The translations under genes were made by a program, and so were the position numbers. Positions 38,769-49,170 of a DNA stretch of 64,000 nt are shown here, one piece after another. The notes under the pieces were generated by a model that was not told where the DNA came from, did not search any database, and was given only the letters and a program-made list of their open reading frames with translations. The stretch's first letter is position 1, and the number at the start of each line of letters is the position of its first letter. The stretch is taken from NCBI RefSeq assembly GCF_010092445.1, contig NZ_CP048031.1, positions 3,596,001 through 3,660,000 of the forward strand, written 5' to 3'. Source of the stretch: Shewanella sp. Arc9-LZ. GTDB taxonomy: Bacteria > Pseudomonadota > Gammaproteobacteria > Enterobacterales > Shewanellaceae.

Positions 38769-40406
38769 GTGACTACACTGACTCAAAGCACGACTTGGAA
38801 GGCGCTACAAACCCATTCAAGTCAACTACCTCACATGCGCGAATTATTTGCCCAAAACCCACAACGTTTTGAGCAAATGAGCGTTGCGGCTTGTGGTCTG
38901 TTTTTAGATTACTCTAAAAACCGTGTGAACGATGAAACACTTAAGCTGCTATTCTCTCTCGCTAAAGAAGCAAAACTGAGTGAAAAAATTACTGCAATGT
39001 TCAATGGTGATGTAATTAACAACACCGAACAGCGCTCAGTATTGCACACTGCATTACGCAGTAAAGCAACTCAAACGGTTATTGCTGAAGGAGCGAATAT
39101 CGTTCCCGAAGTGCAACAAACATTAGCCAAAATGGCTAAGTTTGTTGGCACGGTGCAATCAGGTGAGTGGAAAGGTTATACCGGTAAAGCGATTACAGAT
39201 ATCGTCAGTATCGGCATTGGAGGTTCTTTTCTTGGACCTAAAATTGTTTCACAAGCGCTTAGACCATATTGGCAAGCAGGGCTTAATTGCCATTTTGTCG
39301 CCAACGTTGATGCTACTTCAATCTGTGAAAAATTAAAAAATCTCAATGCTGAGACCACATTGTTTGTGATGTCGTCAAAATCATTCAGTACTCAAGAGAC
39401 TCTTACCAATACCCTTAGCGCTAAAGATTGGTTTTTAGGCCAAGGTGCAAGTCAACAAGATGTGGCGAAACACTTTGTTGCTGTAACATCAAATGTGGCT
39501 AAGGCAACTGAGTTTGGTATGGACGCTAACAACATATTCCCAATGTGGGATTGGGTTGGCGGACGCTACTCATTATGGTCAGCCATTGGTTTACCAATCG
39601 CGCTACTTATTGGTATGGATAACTTTAAAGACTTGTTAGATGGCGCGCATCAAATGGATGAGCATTTTACTAACACGCCTATCGAACAAAATATGCCCGT
39701 CATCATGGCTATGTTGTCTGTATTGTATGGTAATTTTCATGGTGCTCAATCACATGTCATTTTAACCTACGATCATTACTTACGTGGTCTTCCGGCTTAT
39801 TTTCAACAACTCGACATGGAAAGTAATGGTAAATCAGTGACACTCGATGGCACTGACGTCGATTACAGCACCGGTCCCGTCATTTGGGGCGGTGAAGGTA
39901 CTAACGGTCAACATGCCTATCATCAGTTGCTACATCAAGGCACAGCACTTATTCCTGCCGACTTTATTATGCCGTTGCAAAGCCACAATCCGTTGGGTGA
40001 ACATCATGACCAACTTGCATCAAACTGCTTTGGGCAAACCCAAGCCTTAATGCAAGGTCGTACCTACGATGAAGCGCTGGCTGAACTAAGCAATAGCAAG
40101 CTTGATGAGCAACAAAAACCGCTTATAGCCAAACATAAGGTAATGGTTGGTAACAAGCCAAGTAATACCTTATTGATGGATAAGCTAACGCCAACAACAT
40201 TAGGTGCGTTAATCGCGCTATATGAGCACAGAACCTTTGTTCAGGGTGCTATATGGCAGATAAACTCATTTGATCAATGGGGTGTAGAGCTAGGTAAGCA
40301 ATTAGGCAATGATGTGCTTGAACGAATTGGTGCCGACCAAGATGCTACCGATTTAGATGCATCGAGCAATGCATTAGTGAACCTGTATCGTAAAGGTAAG
40401 CTATAG
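38769..40406 (+). CDS. pgi: Glucose-6-phosphate isomerase
   Basis: A 545-residue enzyme interconverting glucose-6-P and fructose-6-P. The start is GTG 38769, eight bases after GGAGG; the frame extends back to a TTG at 38754 that overlaps this ribosome site. [12 protein letters not shown] binds phosphate, ESNGKSV carries the catalytic Glu, [15 protein letters not shown] the His, and [13 protein letters not shown] the Lys. Length matches E. coli Pgi (549). It is co-transcribed with tal. Confidence 0.97.
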   Translation: MTTLTQSTTWKALQTHSSQLPHMRELFAQNPQRFEQMSVAACGLFLDYSKNRVNDETLKLLFSLAKEAKLSEKITAMFNGDVINNTEQRSVLHTALRSKATQTVIAEGANIVPEVQQTLAKMAKFVGTVQSGEWKGYTGKAITDIVSIGIGGSFLGPKIVSQALRPYWQAGLNCHFVANVDATSICEKLKNLNAETTLFVMSSKSFSTQETLTNTLSAKDWFLGQGASQQDVAKHFVAVTSNVAKATEFGMDANNIFPMWDWVGGRYSLWSAIGLPIALLIGMDNFKDLLDGAHQMDEHFTNTPIEQNMPVIMAMLSVLYGNFHGAQSHVILTYDHYLRGLPAYFQQLDMESNGKSVTLDGTDVDYSTGPVIWGGEGTNGQHAYHQLLHQGTALIPADFIMPLQSHNPLGEHHDQLASNCFGQTQALMQGRTYDEALAELSNSKLDEQQKPLIAKHKVMVGNKPSNTLLMDKLTPTTLGALIALYEHRTFVQGAIWQINSFDQWGVELGKQLGNDVLERIGADQDATDLDASSNALVNLYRKGKL

Positions 40407-40426
40407 AACAAATACTAGCCTTAAAT

Positions 40427-40454
40427 AAAAACCTCAGCTTGCTGAGGTTTTTTT
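40427..40454 (+). terminator. tal-pgi terminator
   Basis: AAACCTCAGC pairs with GCTGAGGTTT over a TT turn and is followed by T7, 20 bases after the pgi stop. Confidence 0.92.
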
Positions 40455-40585
40455 ATGCGTTTTTGATATCAAATTCACTAAACTGTGATTTATTAGTAAC
40501 GTAAATGCAACACAACTATTGCACCCTATAGCTGAAATATGGTACTTATTTGTGCAGAGACATCATAATAACAAGGGAGGTTACC

Positions 40586-40771
40586 ATGGATCGATTAGAC
40601 TATGGTGGTGCGCTAGACGAAGTTGTTGAAAGACCAACCCGCTCAAAAAGCTCGTCAAAAAAACGCAAATGGCGTGAAATTGAAACCATTAAGGATAAAC
40701 AGCGTTTACTCAAGGAATTGCAAGATATTGATGATTCATTCGATTTTGATGTTAATACATTAGTGCTTTAA
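40586..40771 (+). CDS. DUF3545-family small protein
   Basis: A 61-residue protein started at ATG 40586 behind a strong GGGAGG; the frame from 40550 is not needed. A Ser/Lys/Arg-rich middle (RSKSSSKKRKWREIE) precedes an acidic C-terminus. This charge pattern matches the short DUF3545 proteins of Shewanella and Vibrio, of unknown function. The basic segment could contact nucleic acid (inference). It has its own terminator. Confidence 0.8.
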   Translation: MDRLDYGGALDEVVERPTRSKSSSKKRKWREIETIKDKQRLLKELQDIDDSFDFDVNTLVL

Positions 40772-40812
40772 TTGAATCCCACCACATTTAACACTTAACG
40801 ATAAAATCGATT

Positions 40813-40839
40813 AAAAGAGCGCATAGAGCGCTCTTTTTG
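40813..40839 (+). terminator. Terminator of the DUF3545 gene
   Basis: AAAAGAGCGC pairs with GCGCTCTTTT around a five-base loop; T5 follows. Confidence 0.88.
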
Positions 40840-40903
40840 TTTGCCAGAATTTATAGGTTGGCTATGAATGTGCATCACAACCCTCTAGCCCAGAATAATC
40901 ACA

Positions 40904-41446
40904 TCATTTGTTATCTGAATGTTCAATATAGGTCCGTAAATCTTCAAAAATCGTTTTATCATTATCATTAAATAACGGATCTTCAATTAAGCGATTTTGA
41001 CATAACACGTTGATTTTTTGCCAATCGTTATTGTCTAATGCCTTAACAAAATTAGGAAAGACTTCCCGTTCTTCATACTGCATATGCAATTGTTGTAGGT
41101 CAATATATTCTTGCAGATCGTTAATCAACTTGTCGCGCGAGATAACCACATCCGAAAGAATCATATTCAAGCTATAAACTAAAGCACCCGATGCCTCAGC
41201 CAAACGATGATGTTCATTATAAAGTTGGCCACAATTCGCTAAACCCGTTTTATTACTGTAATAATCGAAAATAATATCTTCCAACGGGTGATGACTATGC
41301 TCAGCATAGCCTTGCATATACTCAACGATATCCCTAACCAGATTAAAATTAACTCCGTTACCTTCAGCCAATCGAGTCAATTTATTCGAAAGGATATTCA
41401 ACAAAATGGCAATATGCTTATGATCGCGCATTAAACGTTGCAACAT
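40904..41446 (-). CDS. Hemerythrin-domain protein
   Basis: A 180-residue four-helix protein with His/Glu/Asp ligands for a di-iron site spread over it: MRDHKHI near 10, AEHSHHPLED near 53-58, YNEHHRLAEA near 82 and LHMQYEEREVFP near 125. This matches stand-alone HHE proteins related to YtfE/DcrH domains, which bind oxygen or NO or repair iron centres. It lacks the N-terminal Cys domain of YtfE. GGAG precedes ATG 41446. Function is not defined beyond the fold. Confidence 0.85.
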   Translation of the reverse strand: MLQRLMRDHKHIAILLNILSNKLTRLAEGNGVNFNLVRDIVEYMQGYAEHSHHPLEDIIFDYYSNKTGLANCGQLYNEHHRLAEASGALVYSLNMILSDVVISRDKLINDLQEYIDLQQLHMQYEEREVFPNFVKALDNNDWQKINVLCQNRLIEDPLFNDNDKTIFEDLRTYIEHSDNK

Positions 41447-41570
41447 AACCTTCTCCCGTCATCTATCTACAAAACACCAATGTATAAATAATAGCCAATA
41501 ATGCGTCTTTTACTAATCTACACTGTGATAAGCATTATGAGGTATGACCAAGATCATAATATTGAAATAT

Positions 41571-41610
41571 AAAAAAACACCTAATGCCAATCTCATTGAT
41601 ATTAGGTGTT
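41571..41610 (-). terminator. thr operon terminator
   Basis: AACACCTAAT (41576-41585) pairs with ATTAGGTGTT (41601-41610); on the minus strand T7 follows. It lies 20 bases after the thrC stop. Confidence 0.88.
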
Positions 41611-41630
41611 AGATATTTGAAGCTAAGGGG

Positions 41631-42914
41631 TTACTTTAACACAGCAAACATATGAACCTTAAGCTGACCAAAATCAGCATCTAATTCTGCTGACAGAATC
41701 GTTTTGTGTGCCACTGCAGCTAATTCAGGAGGTAACGGCAAATTAATGGCCAACTCACGGTCAACCACATCTTTAAACTTCGCAGGATGCGCTGTACCTA
41801 GAAATACACCAGTTTCGTTACCTGTTAGGCCAAGCGTTAATGCATGAGCTGCAATCGCCGCATGAGGCTCTGATTGATAACCCAACTGATAAAGTTCTGC
41901 TAAAGCGCCAGCGGTATCATCTTCAGAAAGAGCCACGCCAGCTACCAATGATAACGGCCAGCCCATTTGCTCACAAATCGCTTCAACACGAGGCCAATTA
42001 CTTGGCTCTGACACATCCATAGCATTTGACATAGTCGCTACCGTTTTATGTGGCTGCCATTCTCCACCAGTGAGATAACGCGGTACAGTGTCATTGCTAT
42101 TGGTTGCTGCAATAAAACGTTTAATAGGTAACCCCATGGCTTTAGCAAATAACCCGGCCGTTAAGTTACCAAAATTACCGCTGGGTACAGACATCACAAG
42201 CTCATTATGTCCAGCTTGCTTTGCTTGCGCTACCGCTTCAAAGTAATAACATATCTGAGCTAATAAACGGCTGATATTAATCGAATTAGCAGAATTTAAC
42301 GCTAAGCCATCGCGAACATCACTGTCATCAAAAGCTTGTTTTACCAGATGCTGACACGCATCAAAGTCAGACGTTACTGCCACAGTATGAATATTTTTAC
42401 CTAAGGTGGTAAACATCTTCTCTTGTAGTTCGCTAATTTTACCTTTTGGGTATAACACCATTACATTAACGTTATCTAAACCGTAGAATGCATCCGCTAC
42501 TGCAGCGCCAGTATCACCCGATGTTGCGGTTAAAATGGTCAGTTTTTTATTGCCAGCAAGTAAATCAACACATTGGGCCATAAACCGTGCGCCAAAATCT
42601 TTAAACGCTAATGTAGGGCCATGAAAAAGCTCTAAACAAGCGCGTTTATCATCAACCTTAACGAGTGGTACATCGAAGGTAAATGCTTTATCAACAAGCT
42701 TATCAACATTCTCCTGCCCGAGTTCATCCGCTAACCAAGCACCCAAGACTTTTTTACTTCGCTCAGCAAAGGGTAATGCCAGCAATGCATCTATATTGGA
42801 TAGTACAGGAATGGACTTTGGGAAAAACAGTCCTCTATCTTTACCTAAACCCAGCTGAACCGCTTGACTGAAGTTAACTACCTGCGATGGGTGTTTTAAA
42901 TTATATAATTCCAT
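41631..42914 (-). CDS. thrC: Threonine synthase
   Basis: A 427-residue pyridoxal-phosphate enzyme turning O-phosphohomoserine into threonine. The PLP Lys lies in FHGPTLAFKDFGARF near residue 107, with TATSGDTGAA and VPSGNFGNLTAG as phosphate-binding motifs. Length equals E. coli ThrC (428). AAAAGG precedes ATG 42914. It is third in thrABC, 46 bases after thrB. Confidence 0.97.
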   Translation of the reverse strand: MELYNLKHPSQVVNFSQAVQLGLGKDRGLFFPKSIPVLSNIDALLALPFAERSKKVLGAWLADELGQENVDKLVDKAFTFDVPLVKVDDKRACLELFHGPTLAFKDFGARFMAQCVDLLAGNKKLTILTATSGDTGAAVADAFYGLDNVNVMVLYPKGKISELQEKMFTTLGKNIHTVAVTSDFDACQHLVKQAFDDSDVRDGLALNSANSINISRLLAQICYYFEAVAQAKQAGHNELVMSVPSGNFGNLTAGLFAKAMGLPIKRFIAATNSNDTVPRYLTGGEWQPHKTVATMSNAMDVSEPSNWPRVEAICEQMGWPLSLVAGVALSEDDTAGALAELYQLGYQSEPHAAIAAHALTLGLTGNETGVFLGTAHPAKFKDVVDRELAINLPLPPELAAVAHKTILSAELDADFGQLKVHMFAVLK

Positions 42915-42960
42915 TGCGACTGCCTTTTAAATTTCAATATCAATAATGTGAAAGAGAGCG

Positions 42961-43920
42961 TTACACGCAGCGCGTGCCAAGTTTATCTAATTTACAAACG
43001 TGAGCAAAACCACCTTGCTCCGAAATATAATGTTGCATCAGCCAGTTTTTGGCTTTTTCTGCGATGGCTAAATCGTCGGTTACACTAAACAATGTTGGGC
43101 CGCTGCCAGAAATACCACTAGTCAGCATGCCTAATTCAGCTAATGCTGATCGCGCTTCGGTATAACCAGGAATTGCGGATGCACGATAAGGTTCAGCCAA
43201 AACATCTTTTAGCATCTCAATCGCTAATGCGGCATCTTGCTGATAACTAGCGTGAACAAATGCACTTAAGTAACGTCCAAAATCGATGGCAACAGACTTA
43301 TCATATTGTTCCGGCAGTAATTCGCGCATTTTGGCTGTAGATAATGAAATCCCCGGGTAAGCGATAACCCAATACCAGTTATCAAAACTTGGAATAGCAG
43401 CACATGCTTGGTCACGAGAGTTGAGCATTAGCTGCATGCCGCCTAAATAGCATGGCGCTACATTGTCATAATGCACGCTGCCAGATATCTTCCCTTCAAA
43501 CTCGCCCATCAATGCTAATAAAGCTTGCTGGTTAAAAGGCTGTCCAAAATGTTCATTTAAAGCATATAACGCGGCGACAACTGAACTGGCACTAGAGCCT
43601 AAACCACTGCCGACTGGAAGGTTTTTCTCTAGACAAACAGTGACACCATCTTGTCGTTGTAATTTATCTAAAAAAAACTCAGCGCATTGGTAAACAATAT
43701 TGTCCTTACCATCACTTGGTAATTTATGTGCCCATTCACCTGTTTGGCTATATTCAACCCCGCTGGCAGCAGCGCTAATCATCACTCTATCGCCCAATAA
43801 TGAGCCGTCAATCGGCGCCAATGCAGCGCCTAGCAAATCAAAGCCAACACCAACATTACCCATAGACGCTGGAGCATACACAGTAAGCGTGTCTTGGCTT
43901 ACTTTTAACGTTTGATTCAT
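42961..43920 (-). CDS. thrB: Homoserine kinase
   Basis: A 319-residue GHMP kinase phosphorylating homoserine. The ATP loop [19 protein letters not shown] is near residue 100, [18 protein letters not shown] at the N-terminus, and [12 protein letters not shown] near the C-terminus. Its ATG overlaps the thrA stop (ATGA), so the two are translationally coupled. Confidence 0.97.
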   Translation of the reverse strand: MNQTLKVSQDTLTVYAPASMGNVGVGFDLLGAALAPIDGSLLGDRVMISAAASGVEYSQTGEWAHKLPSDGKDNIVYQCAEFFLDKLQRQDGVTVCLEKNLPVGSGLGSSASSVVAALYALNEHFGQPFNQQALLALMGEFEGKISGSVHYDNVAPCYLGGMQLMLNSRDQACAAIPSFDNWYWVIAYPGISLSTAKMRELLPEQYDKSVAIDFGRYLSAFVHASYQQDAALAIEMLKDVLAEPYRASAIPGYTEARSALAELGMLTSGISGSGPTLFSVTDDLAIAEKAKNWLMQHYISEQGGFAHVCKLDKLGTRCV

Positions 43921-46385
43921 AACCCAACCTCACGAGTCCAGTTTAAGGTTCTTAATACGTCAGCAAAAGCCCCGGCAGCAGTAACATCGGTACCGGCACC
44001 ATAGCCTCTTAATACAAAGGGAATTGGTTGATAATAACGGCTATAAAATGCCAGCGCATTCTCGCCACCTTTTACGCTGTATAATGGATCAGTTGCATCG
44101 ACTTCAACAATTCTGACATGGCATTGCCCATCTTCAATTTGACCAACATAACGCAGCACTTTACCTTCGGTTTTAGCCGCCGCGACTCGAGCTGAGATAA
44201 CCTCATCTAATGAAGCAAGATTGGCCATAAATTGATTAACATCGCCTGAGTCATCAAAATCAGCAGGCAATACAGATTCAATATTAATGTCTTCAAGCTC
44301 TAATGGCAGGCCAACTTCACGAGCAAGAATGAGTACTTTACGAGCGACATCCATACCACTTAAATCATCACGAGGATCGGGTTCAGTAAAACACTTGTCA
44401 CGCGCAATCGCAGTCGCTTGCGATAAGCTCATACCGTCATCTAACATACCAAAAATGTAGGATAATGACCCAGACAAAATACCATTAAACTTATGTAGCT
44501 TATCACCGGCGTACATGAGTTTTTTCAAGTTATCGATAACCGGTAAACCAGCTCCTACCGTCGTTTCATACAAAAACTGTCGACGCTGAGTTAAAGCCGT
44601 TTTACGCAATGCTTGATAGTAAGCATAATCACGAGTGTTCGATTTTTTGTTTGGGGTAACAACATGGAAACCGGCATTCATCACATCAAGGTAACGGTCT
44701 GACACTAACTCGCTTGATGTACAATCAACCAGTACAGGATTAAGTAATTGCTGCTCTTGTCCCCACTCAAGTAGCTTAGCTAAATCATACGTTTGGCCCT
44801 TCTCGGCCAGTAATGACTGCCACTCGCCAAGTTCAATACCTTCACTATTCAACAACATTTGGCTCGAATTAGCGATCCCACATACACGAATACTAATGTG
44901 TTGTTCTTTTAACATCGCACTTTGCTGCTTGATTTGATCGAGTAATCCAGCCCCCACATTACCGCTACCGACTAAAAAAACATCAAGATACTGCTGAACA
45001 TCGAAAAATGCTTGATGGCATGCTCCAATAGCATGTTTGGTTTTTTTCTGTTGAATAACAGTAGAAATAGAACGCTCAGATGACCCCTGCGCAATAGCAA
45101 CGATGTTGACACTGGCTTTAGCTAACGCAGTAAAAAACTTAGCCGCTACGCCCTTGTGGGTTTTCATGCCATCACCGATCAAAGACACAATCGACAGGTC
45201 ATGACGTAACTCAATCGGTTCAAGTAATTCACTCTTAATTTCTAGCTCGAACTCCTGCTCTAATGCCCATTTGGCTTTATTGGCATCTAAAGTTGCCACA
45301 CAAAAACTGATACTGTACTCAGATGAGCTTTGGGTAATAAGCGATACCGAGATGCCACAGCGAGAGATAACCGCTAATGTTCGGCTTGCCATACCGACCA
45401 TGCCTTTCATACCAGGGCCCGATACGTTAAACATGGTTTGATTATCAAGATTGGAAATTGCTTTAACTTGTAAACCGGTTTTATCATCGTCATTAGACAC
45501 TAGCGTGCCGGGAGCGGATGGATTAAAACTGTTTTTGATGTAACAAGGAATATGATACTGAGCAATCGGCGCAATCGTTTTAGGATGCAATACTTTGGCA
45601 CCAAAATAAGACAACTCCATCGCTTCTTGGTAGCTTAGCTGCGATAACAATTTAGCATCAGCAACCACTCGAGGATCTGTGTTATAAACCCCATCAACGT
45701 CAGTCCAAATTTCACAACTTGAGGCATCTAAACATGCCGCCAGAACCGCAGCTGAATAATCAGAACCATTGCGGCCTAATGTGACGATCTTGCCCTGAGC
45801 ATCTGCAGCAGTAAAACCAGGCATCACCCACACTCGATATTGATCAAGCGGTAGTAAGGTAAAGCGAGGTTTGCTCACCGCAATATCAACGACCGACTCC
45901 AACGGCTGACCATGCGCTAAAAATAACGCCACTGGATCTAATTGTGCTGAAGTGATGTCTTTCGCCAACATAACTTGTTCCATTAATGCCGCAGATAAAC
46001 GCTCACCCGTCACCACTATTTCAGCACGAACACTATCAGGGCATTCGCCTAGCAGTTTAATACCGTAAAGTTTATCTTTCCAAACTTGCATTTGTGCCGT
46101 TAATTTCCCAACCAGCAGCTCATGTTGAAGAGCCGTAATAAGTGATGCCGCCGCGTCAGAAAACAGCCCGCTATAGACCAAATGAATATGATCTAATACC
46201 GGTTGATAATCATGTTGTTCAACTGCTATGTCTACCATTTCTAAAAGCGCATTGGTCACTGTGGCAGGAGCTGAAAGCACTGTAGCAACAGATTCTGTCA
46301 AAGCCGTATCAGCAATAATATCTGCCGCCATCGAAAAACGAGGCCAATTCGCTAGCGATGTTCCACCAAATTTCATTACTTTCAT
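43917..46385 (-). CDS. thrA: Bifunctional aspartokinase I / homoserine dehydrogenase I
   Basis: An 822-residue fusion catalysing the first and third steps from aspartate to threonine. ATG 46385 is chosen for AAGGAGA five bases ahead and the family start [13 protein letters not shown]. The kinase domain is about 1-290; two ACT regulatory domains at about 310-455 ([21 protein letters not shown]) bind threonine; the dehydrogenase NAD motif [14 protein letters not shown] is near 467. The homoserine motif lies near 660. Length matches E. coli ThrA (820). Confidence 0.97.
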   Translation of the reverse strand: MKVMKFGGTSLANWPRFSMAADIIADTALTESVATVLSAPATVTNALLEMVDIAVEQHDYQPVLDHIHLVYSGLFSDAAASLITALQHELLVGKLTAQMQVWKDKLYGIKLLGECPDSVRAEIVVTGERLSAALMEQVMLAKDITSAQLDPVALFLAHGQPLESVVDIAVSKPRFTLLPLDQYRVWVMPGFTAADAQGKIVTLGRNGSDYSAAVLAACLDASSCEIWTDVDGVYNTDPRVVADAKLLSQLSYQEAMELSYFGAKVLHPKTIAPIAQYHIPCYIKNSFNPSAPGTLVSNDDDKTGLQVKAISNLDNQTMFNVSGPGMKGMVGMASRTLAVISRCGISVSLITQSSSEYSISFCVATLDANKAKWALEQEFELEIKSELLEPIELRHDLSIVSLIGDGMKTHKGVAAKFFTALAKASVNIVAIAQGSSERSISTVIQQKKTKHAIGACHQAFFDVQQYLDVFLVGSGNVGAGLLDQIKQQSAMLKEQHISIRVCGIANSSQMLLNSEGIELGEWQSLLAEKGQTYDLAKLLEWGQEQQLLNPVLVDCTSSELVSDRYLDVMNAGFHVVTPNKKSNTRDYAYYQALRKTALTQRRQFLYETTVGAGLPVIDNLKKLMYAGDKLHKFNGILSGSLSYIFGMLDDGMSLSQATAIARDKCFTEPDPRDDLSGMDVARKVLILAREVGLPLELEDINIESVLPADFDDSGDVNQFMANLASLDEVISARVAAAKTEGKVLRYVGQIEDGQCHVRIVEVDATDPLYSVKGGENALAFYSRYYQPIPFVLRGYGAGTDVTAAGAFADVLRTLNWTREVGL

Positions 46386-46450
46386 GTCGCTCTCCTTGTC
46401 ACTCATAAAGTGACAACATTAAATTAAAATCAAATGATTAGAATAAAAAC

Positions 46451-46487
46451 AAAAAAGCCCGCTTCAGTTGTTAGAAGCGGGCTTTTT
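46451..46487 (-). terminator. thr attenuator terminator
   Basis: AAGCCCGCTTC pairs with GAAGCGGGCTT; on the minus strand it ends in T6. It lies between the thrL stop and thrA. The AGCCCGC half can instead pair with GCGGGCT at the end of thrL, giving the antiterminator. Confidence 0.93.
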
Positions 46488-46510
46488 ATGCAAAATCTTT
46501 TAAGGTGTAA

Positions 46511-46582
46511 TCAGCCCGCCCCCACTATGGTAATAGTGGTGGTTGTAATGGTTGTAATTACAACGAGCATGAGGGTAAACAT
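46511..46582 (-). CDS. thrL: thr operon leader peptide
   Basis: A 23-codon frame starting ATG 46582 and ending TGA 46513-46511. The peptide contains eight Thr and four Ile, clustered as ITTITTTTITI, followed by VGAG. E. coli ThrL has the same logic and a similar GAG ending. Ribosome stalling at Thr/Ile codons when charged tRNAs are short would free the antiterminator and let thrABC be transcribed. Confidence 0.93.
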   Translation of the reverse strand: MFTLMLVVITTITTTTITIVGAG

Positions 46583-47113
46583 TTGATGATTCTCTTCGTT
46601 AAGTTAAATGTTAACTGCCGATAATATTTAATTAGATTAAATAGCTGATCCACGCTGGCTAACAGAATTGCTTTTTTAACCTAAGGTTGTCAACCCCTCA
46701 TTACAGTTTATTTACTAGTTATTTTTTAAGTTGAGTTGATTTTTTTAATAATTAAGTTGTTAAAAATCAATAATGAGTAGTGATAACCATTATTGATTGC
46801 CTTATCCAACGTTAACGTAGACGTAAGAGTAATAAATAAAGTTAAGTAAATACAACAATTTCATAATGATAGAAGTAGTAACTTAATATGTATTCATAAA
46901 AAGATTGCCAGTAAATGTGTAACCAAGATGATTTATCCGCCTTAGCTATTTCCTACACCAATTAAATGATTTATTTTCACCATCAGTCGATGTAAAACAT
47001 GCAGCATAAGACAAAACAAAAAAAGCTGTGATTCAATAACCAAAAACTGATGTTAGTCATCGCAGCCTTATATCAAAATACGGTATGATACTCACATCAC
47101 AATTGGAGGCGAT
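46583..47113. other. Divergent promoter region, thr operon / slyD
   Basis: These 531 AT-rich bases contain TTGACA on the minus strand (46693-46688), a likely -35 element of the thr promoter about 105 bases ahead of thrL. I recognise no frame, repeat or other site. Confidence 0.45.
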
Positions 47114-47680
47114 ATGAAAATTACAAAACATGCGGCGGTCACTATTCATTACCGCTTATCTGATGAGCAAGGTCTATTAGTAGAAAGTTCATTTGAAAGT
47201 GAACCAATGGTTTACTTACATGGCACTGAAAATTTAATTCCTGGACTTGAATCAGTTTTGGAAGGTAAAACTGTTGGTGAAAATATCGAGGCAAAGATCC
47301 CTGCGGAACAAGCCTATGGCGAATATCACCCAGGTTTAAAGCAAGAAGTTCCTGTCAGTGCATTTGGTGATGTCGAAGATATCGTTCCAGGTATGCGTTT
47401 TATCGCTGAAACTGAAATGGGTCAACGCCCTGTTCAAGTAATTGAAGTGAAAGATGATGTCATCGTTGTTGATGGTAATCACCCTCTAGCGGGTCAGTCA
47501 CTGCATTTTAGTGTCGAAGTTATTGCTGTAAGAGAAGCAACAGCAGAAGAGCTATCTCATGGACATATCCATGCAGAAGGCGGCTGTGGTAGCCATGGAC
47601 ACGATCACGGACACGACCATGAATCATGTGGCACAGAAAAACCTGGCTGTGATGGGAATGGCGGCTGTGGCTGTCGTTAA
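47114..47680 (+). CDS. slyD: FKBP-type isomerase and nickel metallochaperone
   Basis: A 188-residue SlyD. The FKBP core with insert-in-flap domain covers about residues 1-145 (GLLVESSFESEP, HGTENLIPGLESVLEGK, AYGEYHPGLKQEVP). The His/Cys/Gly-rich metal-binding tail runs from about 150 (HGHDHGHDHE, then Cys-rich GGCGCR). SlyD folds proteins and delivers Ni to hydrogenase. GGAGG lies four bases ahead of ATG. It is a single gene with its own terminator. Confidence 0.96.
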   Translation: MKITKHAAVTIHYRLSDEQGLLVESSFESEPMVYLHGTENLIPGLESVLEGKTVGENIEAKIPAEQAYGEYHPGLKQEVPVSAFGDVEDIVPGMRFIAETEMGQRPVQVIEVKDDVIVVDGNHPLAGQSLHFSVEVIAVREATAEELSHGHIHAEGGCGSHGHDHGHDHESCGTEKPGCDGNGGCGCR

Positions 47681-47757
47681 TTCATTATTGATTAAATAGA
47701 TAAGTGACTCATTCTATTTTTAATGTCTATTTGTCAGTAAAAAGGTTGAAACATCGT

Positions 47758-47792
47758 AAGGCACTGTCTAGTTACTAGGCAGTGCCTTTTTG
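47758..47792 (+). terminator. slyD terminator
   Basis: AAGGCACTG (47758-47766) pairs with CAGTGCCTT (47780-47788), with an inner CTAG/CTAG stem, followed by T5. Confidence 0.88.
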
Positions 47793-47926
47793 TTTAGGTT
47801 ATAGTTAGTTCGTTAGTCACATCAATTAGTCAGATTTATTGTATCGACCGTTAAGGATAACTAGGCGGTACAATCCTCACTAATTGACAACCAATATAAT
47901 AATTAATACCTAGCGACGGAGTGCTT

Positions 47927-48304
47927 ATGTTAATTAAACCGCTGTATGAATTACTGCCGTTCACTTACATGCTTGTAGGCAGTGTCAGTATTTTTCTTCT
48001 TGAACCTAATTATGCACTTATTGCTTCAATTGTAGTGTATTTATATGGTGCACATATTTACAACTTACGTTCCAAGAACCGTAGAACCGATCCCAAACGT
48101 AAACGCAAATCAGGATTAATCCCCGAAACGATTTATGGTTTATTACCCTTTATTTACGTATTAAGTGCCGTGAGCCTTTATCGTTTTTACCCTAGAGATT
48201 CGAGCACACTTTTTGCTCTGTGCCTAACCACGTATGGTGGATACCTATTTTTAAGACGTTTAAGTTATCGTCATCACAGATTACCGCGTGGAGTTAGCCA
48301 ATAG
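47927..48304 (+). CDS. Small membrane protein with internal duplication
   Basis: A 125-residue protein started at ATG 47927 (GGAG five bases ahead; GTG 47921 overlaps that site). Four hydrophobic helices fall in two similar halves: residues 6-50 begin YELLPFTYML and end in an Arg/Lys-rich stretch, and 69-114 begin YGLLPFIYVL and end LRRLSYRHH. The halves share aligned Y-LLPF-Y-L and YG motifs. A very basic linker (RRTDPKRKRKS) joins them and probably stays in the cytoplasm. I recognise no family and propose no function. It lies alone between slyD and convergent trpR. Confidence 0.8.
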   Translation: MLIKPLYELLPFTYMLVGSVSIFLLEPNYALIASIVVYLYGAHIYNLRSKNRRTDPKRKRKSGLIPETIYGLLPFIYVLSAVSLYRFYPRDSSTLFALCLTTYGGYLFLRRLSYRHHRLPRGVSQ

Positions 48305-48444
48305 TCAGATTTATTATTGCAATGAGGATCAAAAAGGTTAACTGAACAAAACAGCATAAGGAATTGATTAGTAGGTGTTAATGGTGAACCTAATGTAATT
48401 AAAATCGATGGGTGTCTATTTGATTTTATGAGCAATGCTTTAGG

Positions 48445-48474
48445 CTCGATAGGTAATAAAAGACACCTATCGAG
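48445..48474. repeat. 10-bp perfect inverted repeat
   Basis: CTCGATAGGT (48445-48454) and ACCTATCGAG (48465-48474) with a 10-base loop lie between convergent genes. There is no T run on either strand, so terminator function is uncertain. Confidence 0.65.
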
Positions 48475-48577
48475 TCAGTTATATTGGTGATTTATCAGCA
48501 CTGAATTATCAGCATTGAGGACTGAAATATTGTGTCGATGCGAATCGATGACCAATTGCTTAGCCTAAAATCAATTG

Positions 48578-48856
48578 TTAATCCAGAATCAATTTTTTAA
48601 CTAAGTCTCTTTGATTTACTGGCATATTTTTTAAATAATTTGAACACCGTGTAATCGTTGCAATACTCACTTGATGTTCTGCAGCAATTTGTCTCTGACT
48701 CAATTCCCCTGCTAATAACGTTTGGAACACCTGTAAACGCCCAGAAACTGCACTTCGCTCTTCTTCGGTTAATAATAAATGAAACAACACCGACAAATCA
48801 TCTTCATTTGCATGGGTTAATATTTTTTCTACCACTAAATTCCAATTGGCACGCAT
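48578..48856 (-). CDS. trpR: Trp operon repressor
   Basis: A 92-residue TrpR. ATG 48856 is chosen because the family similarity begins there; the open frame runs back to 49090 without homology. The helix-turn-helix is QRQIAAEHQVSIATITRCSNYLK near residues 54-76, very close to the E. coli reading head, and LLTEEERSAVSGRLQVFQTLL is the core helix. With tryptophan it represses trp and related aromatic genes. No clear Trp operator was recognised in front of it, and the ribosome site is weak. Confidence 0.93.
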   Translation of the reverse strand: MRANWNLVVEKILTHANEDDLSVLFHLLLTEEERSAVSGRLQVFQTLLAGELSQRQIAAEHQVSIATITRCSNYLKNMPVNQRDLVKKLILD

Positions 48857-49170
48857 TGTTTTTTCTCTTTTTAGTAATGCCCAGACATTACAAGTGTACC
48901 AAGGAACGACGTCGATTAGCAAAATTGCTACCGATAAACTTGTAATGAAAATGAAAAATAACTGCGGGATGCTATTGATGAAAGATATCGCAAAATGCTT
49001 ATAAAATTGTGTAGAATGAGATGTAATACCCTCATAACTAAGCGCTAAAAACTCGACTAAGTAGTAGGCTGAACATTTAATGGTTAGCACTTTAGTTAAA
49101 AGTTAGCATAATTATGTGGATATCTGTGCTTATGGAACCGGTACCACCCACAAAAAAGTGAAGGATGACG
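48857..49170. other. Divergent region trpR / cytochrome c'
   Basis: 314 bases between two divergent genes. The minus-strand frame extending trpR through it looks like chance; no operator matching the E. coli Trp consensus is seen. Confidence 0.5.

Noticed and set aside
48857..49090. N-terminal extension of TrpR by 78 residues
   Set aside because: TrpR similarity begins at ATG 48856. The extension is hydrophobic and unlike the family; it is an open frame across the promoter region.
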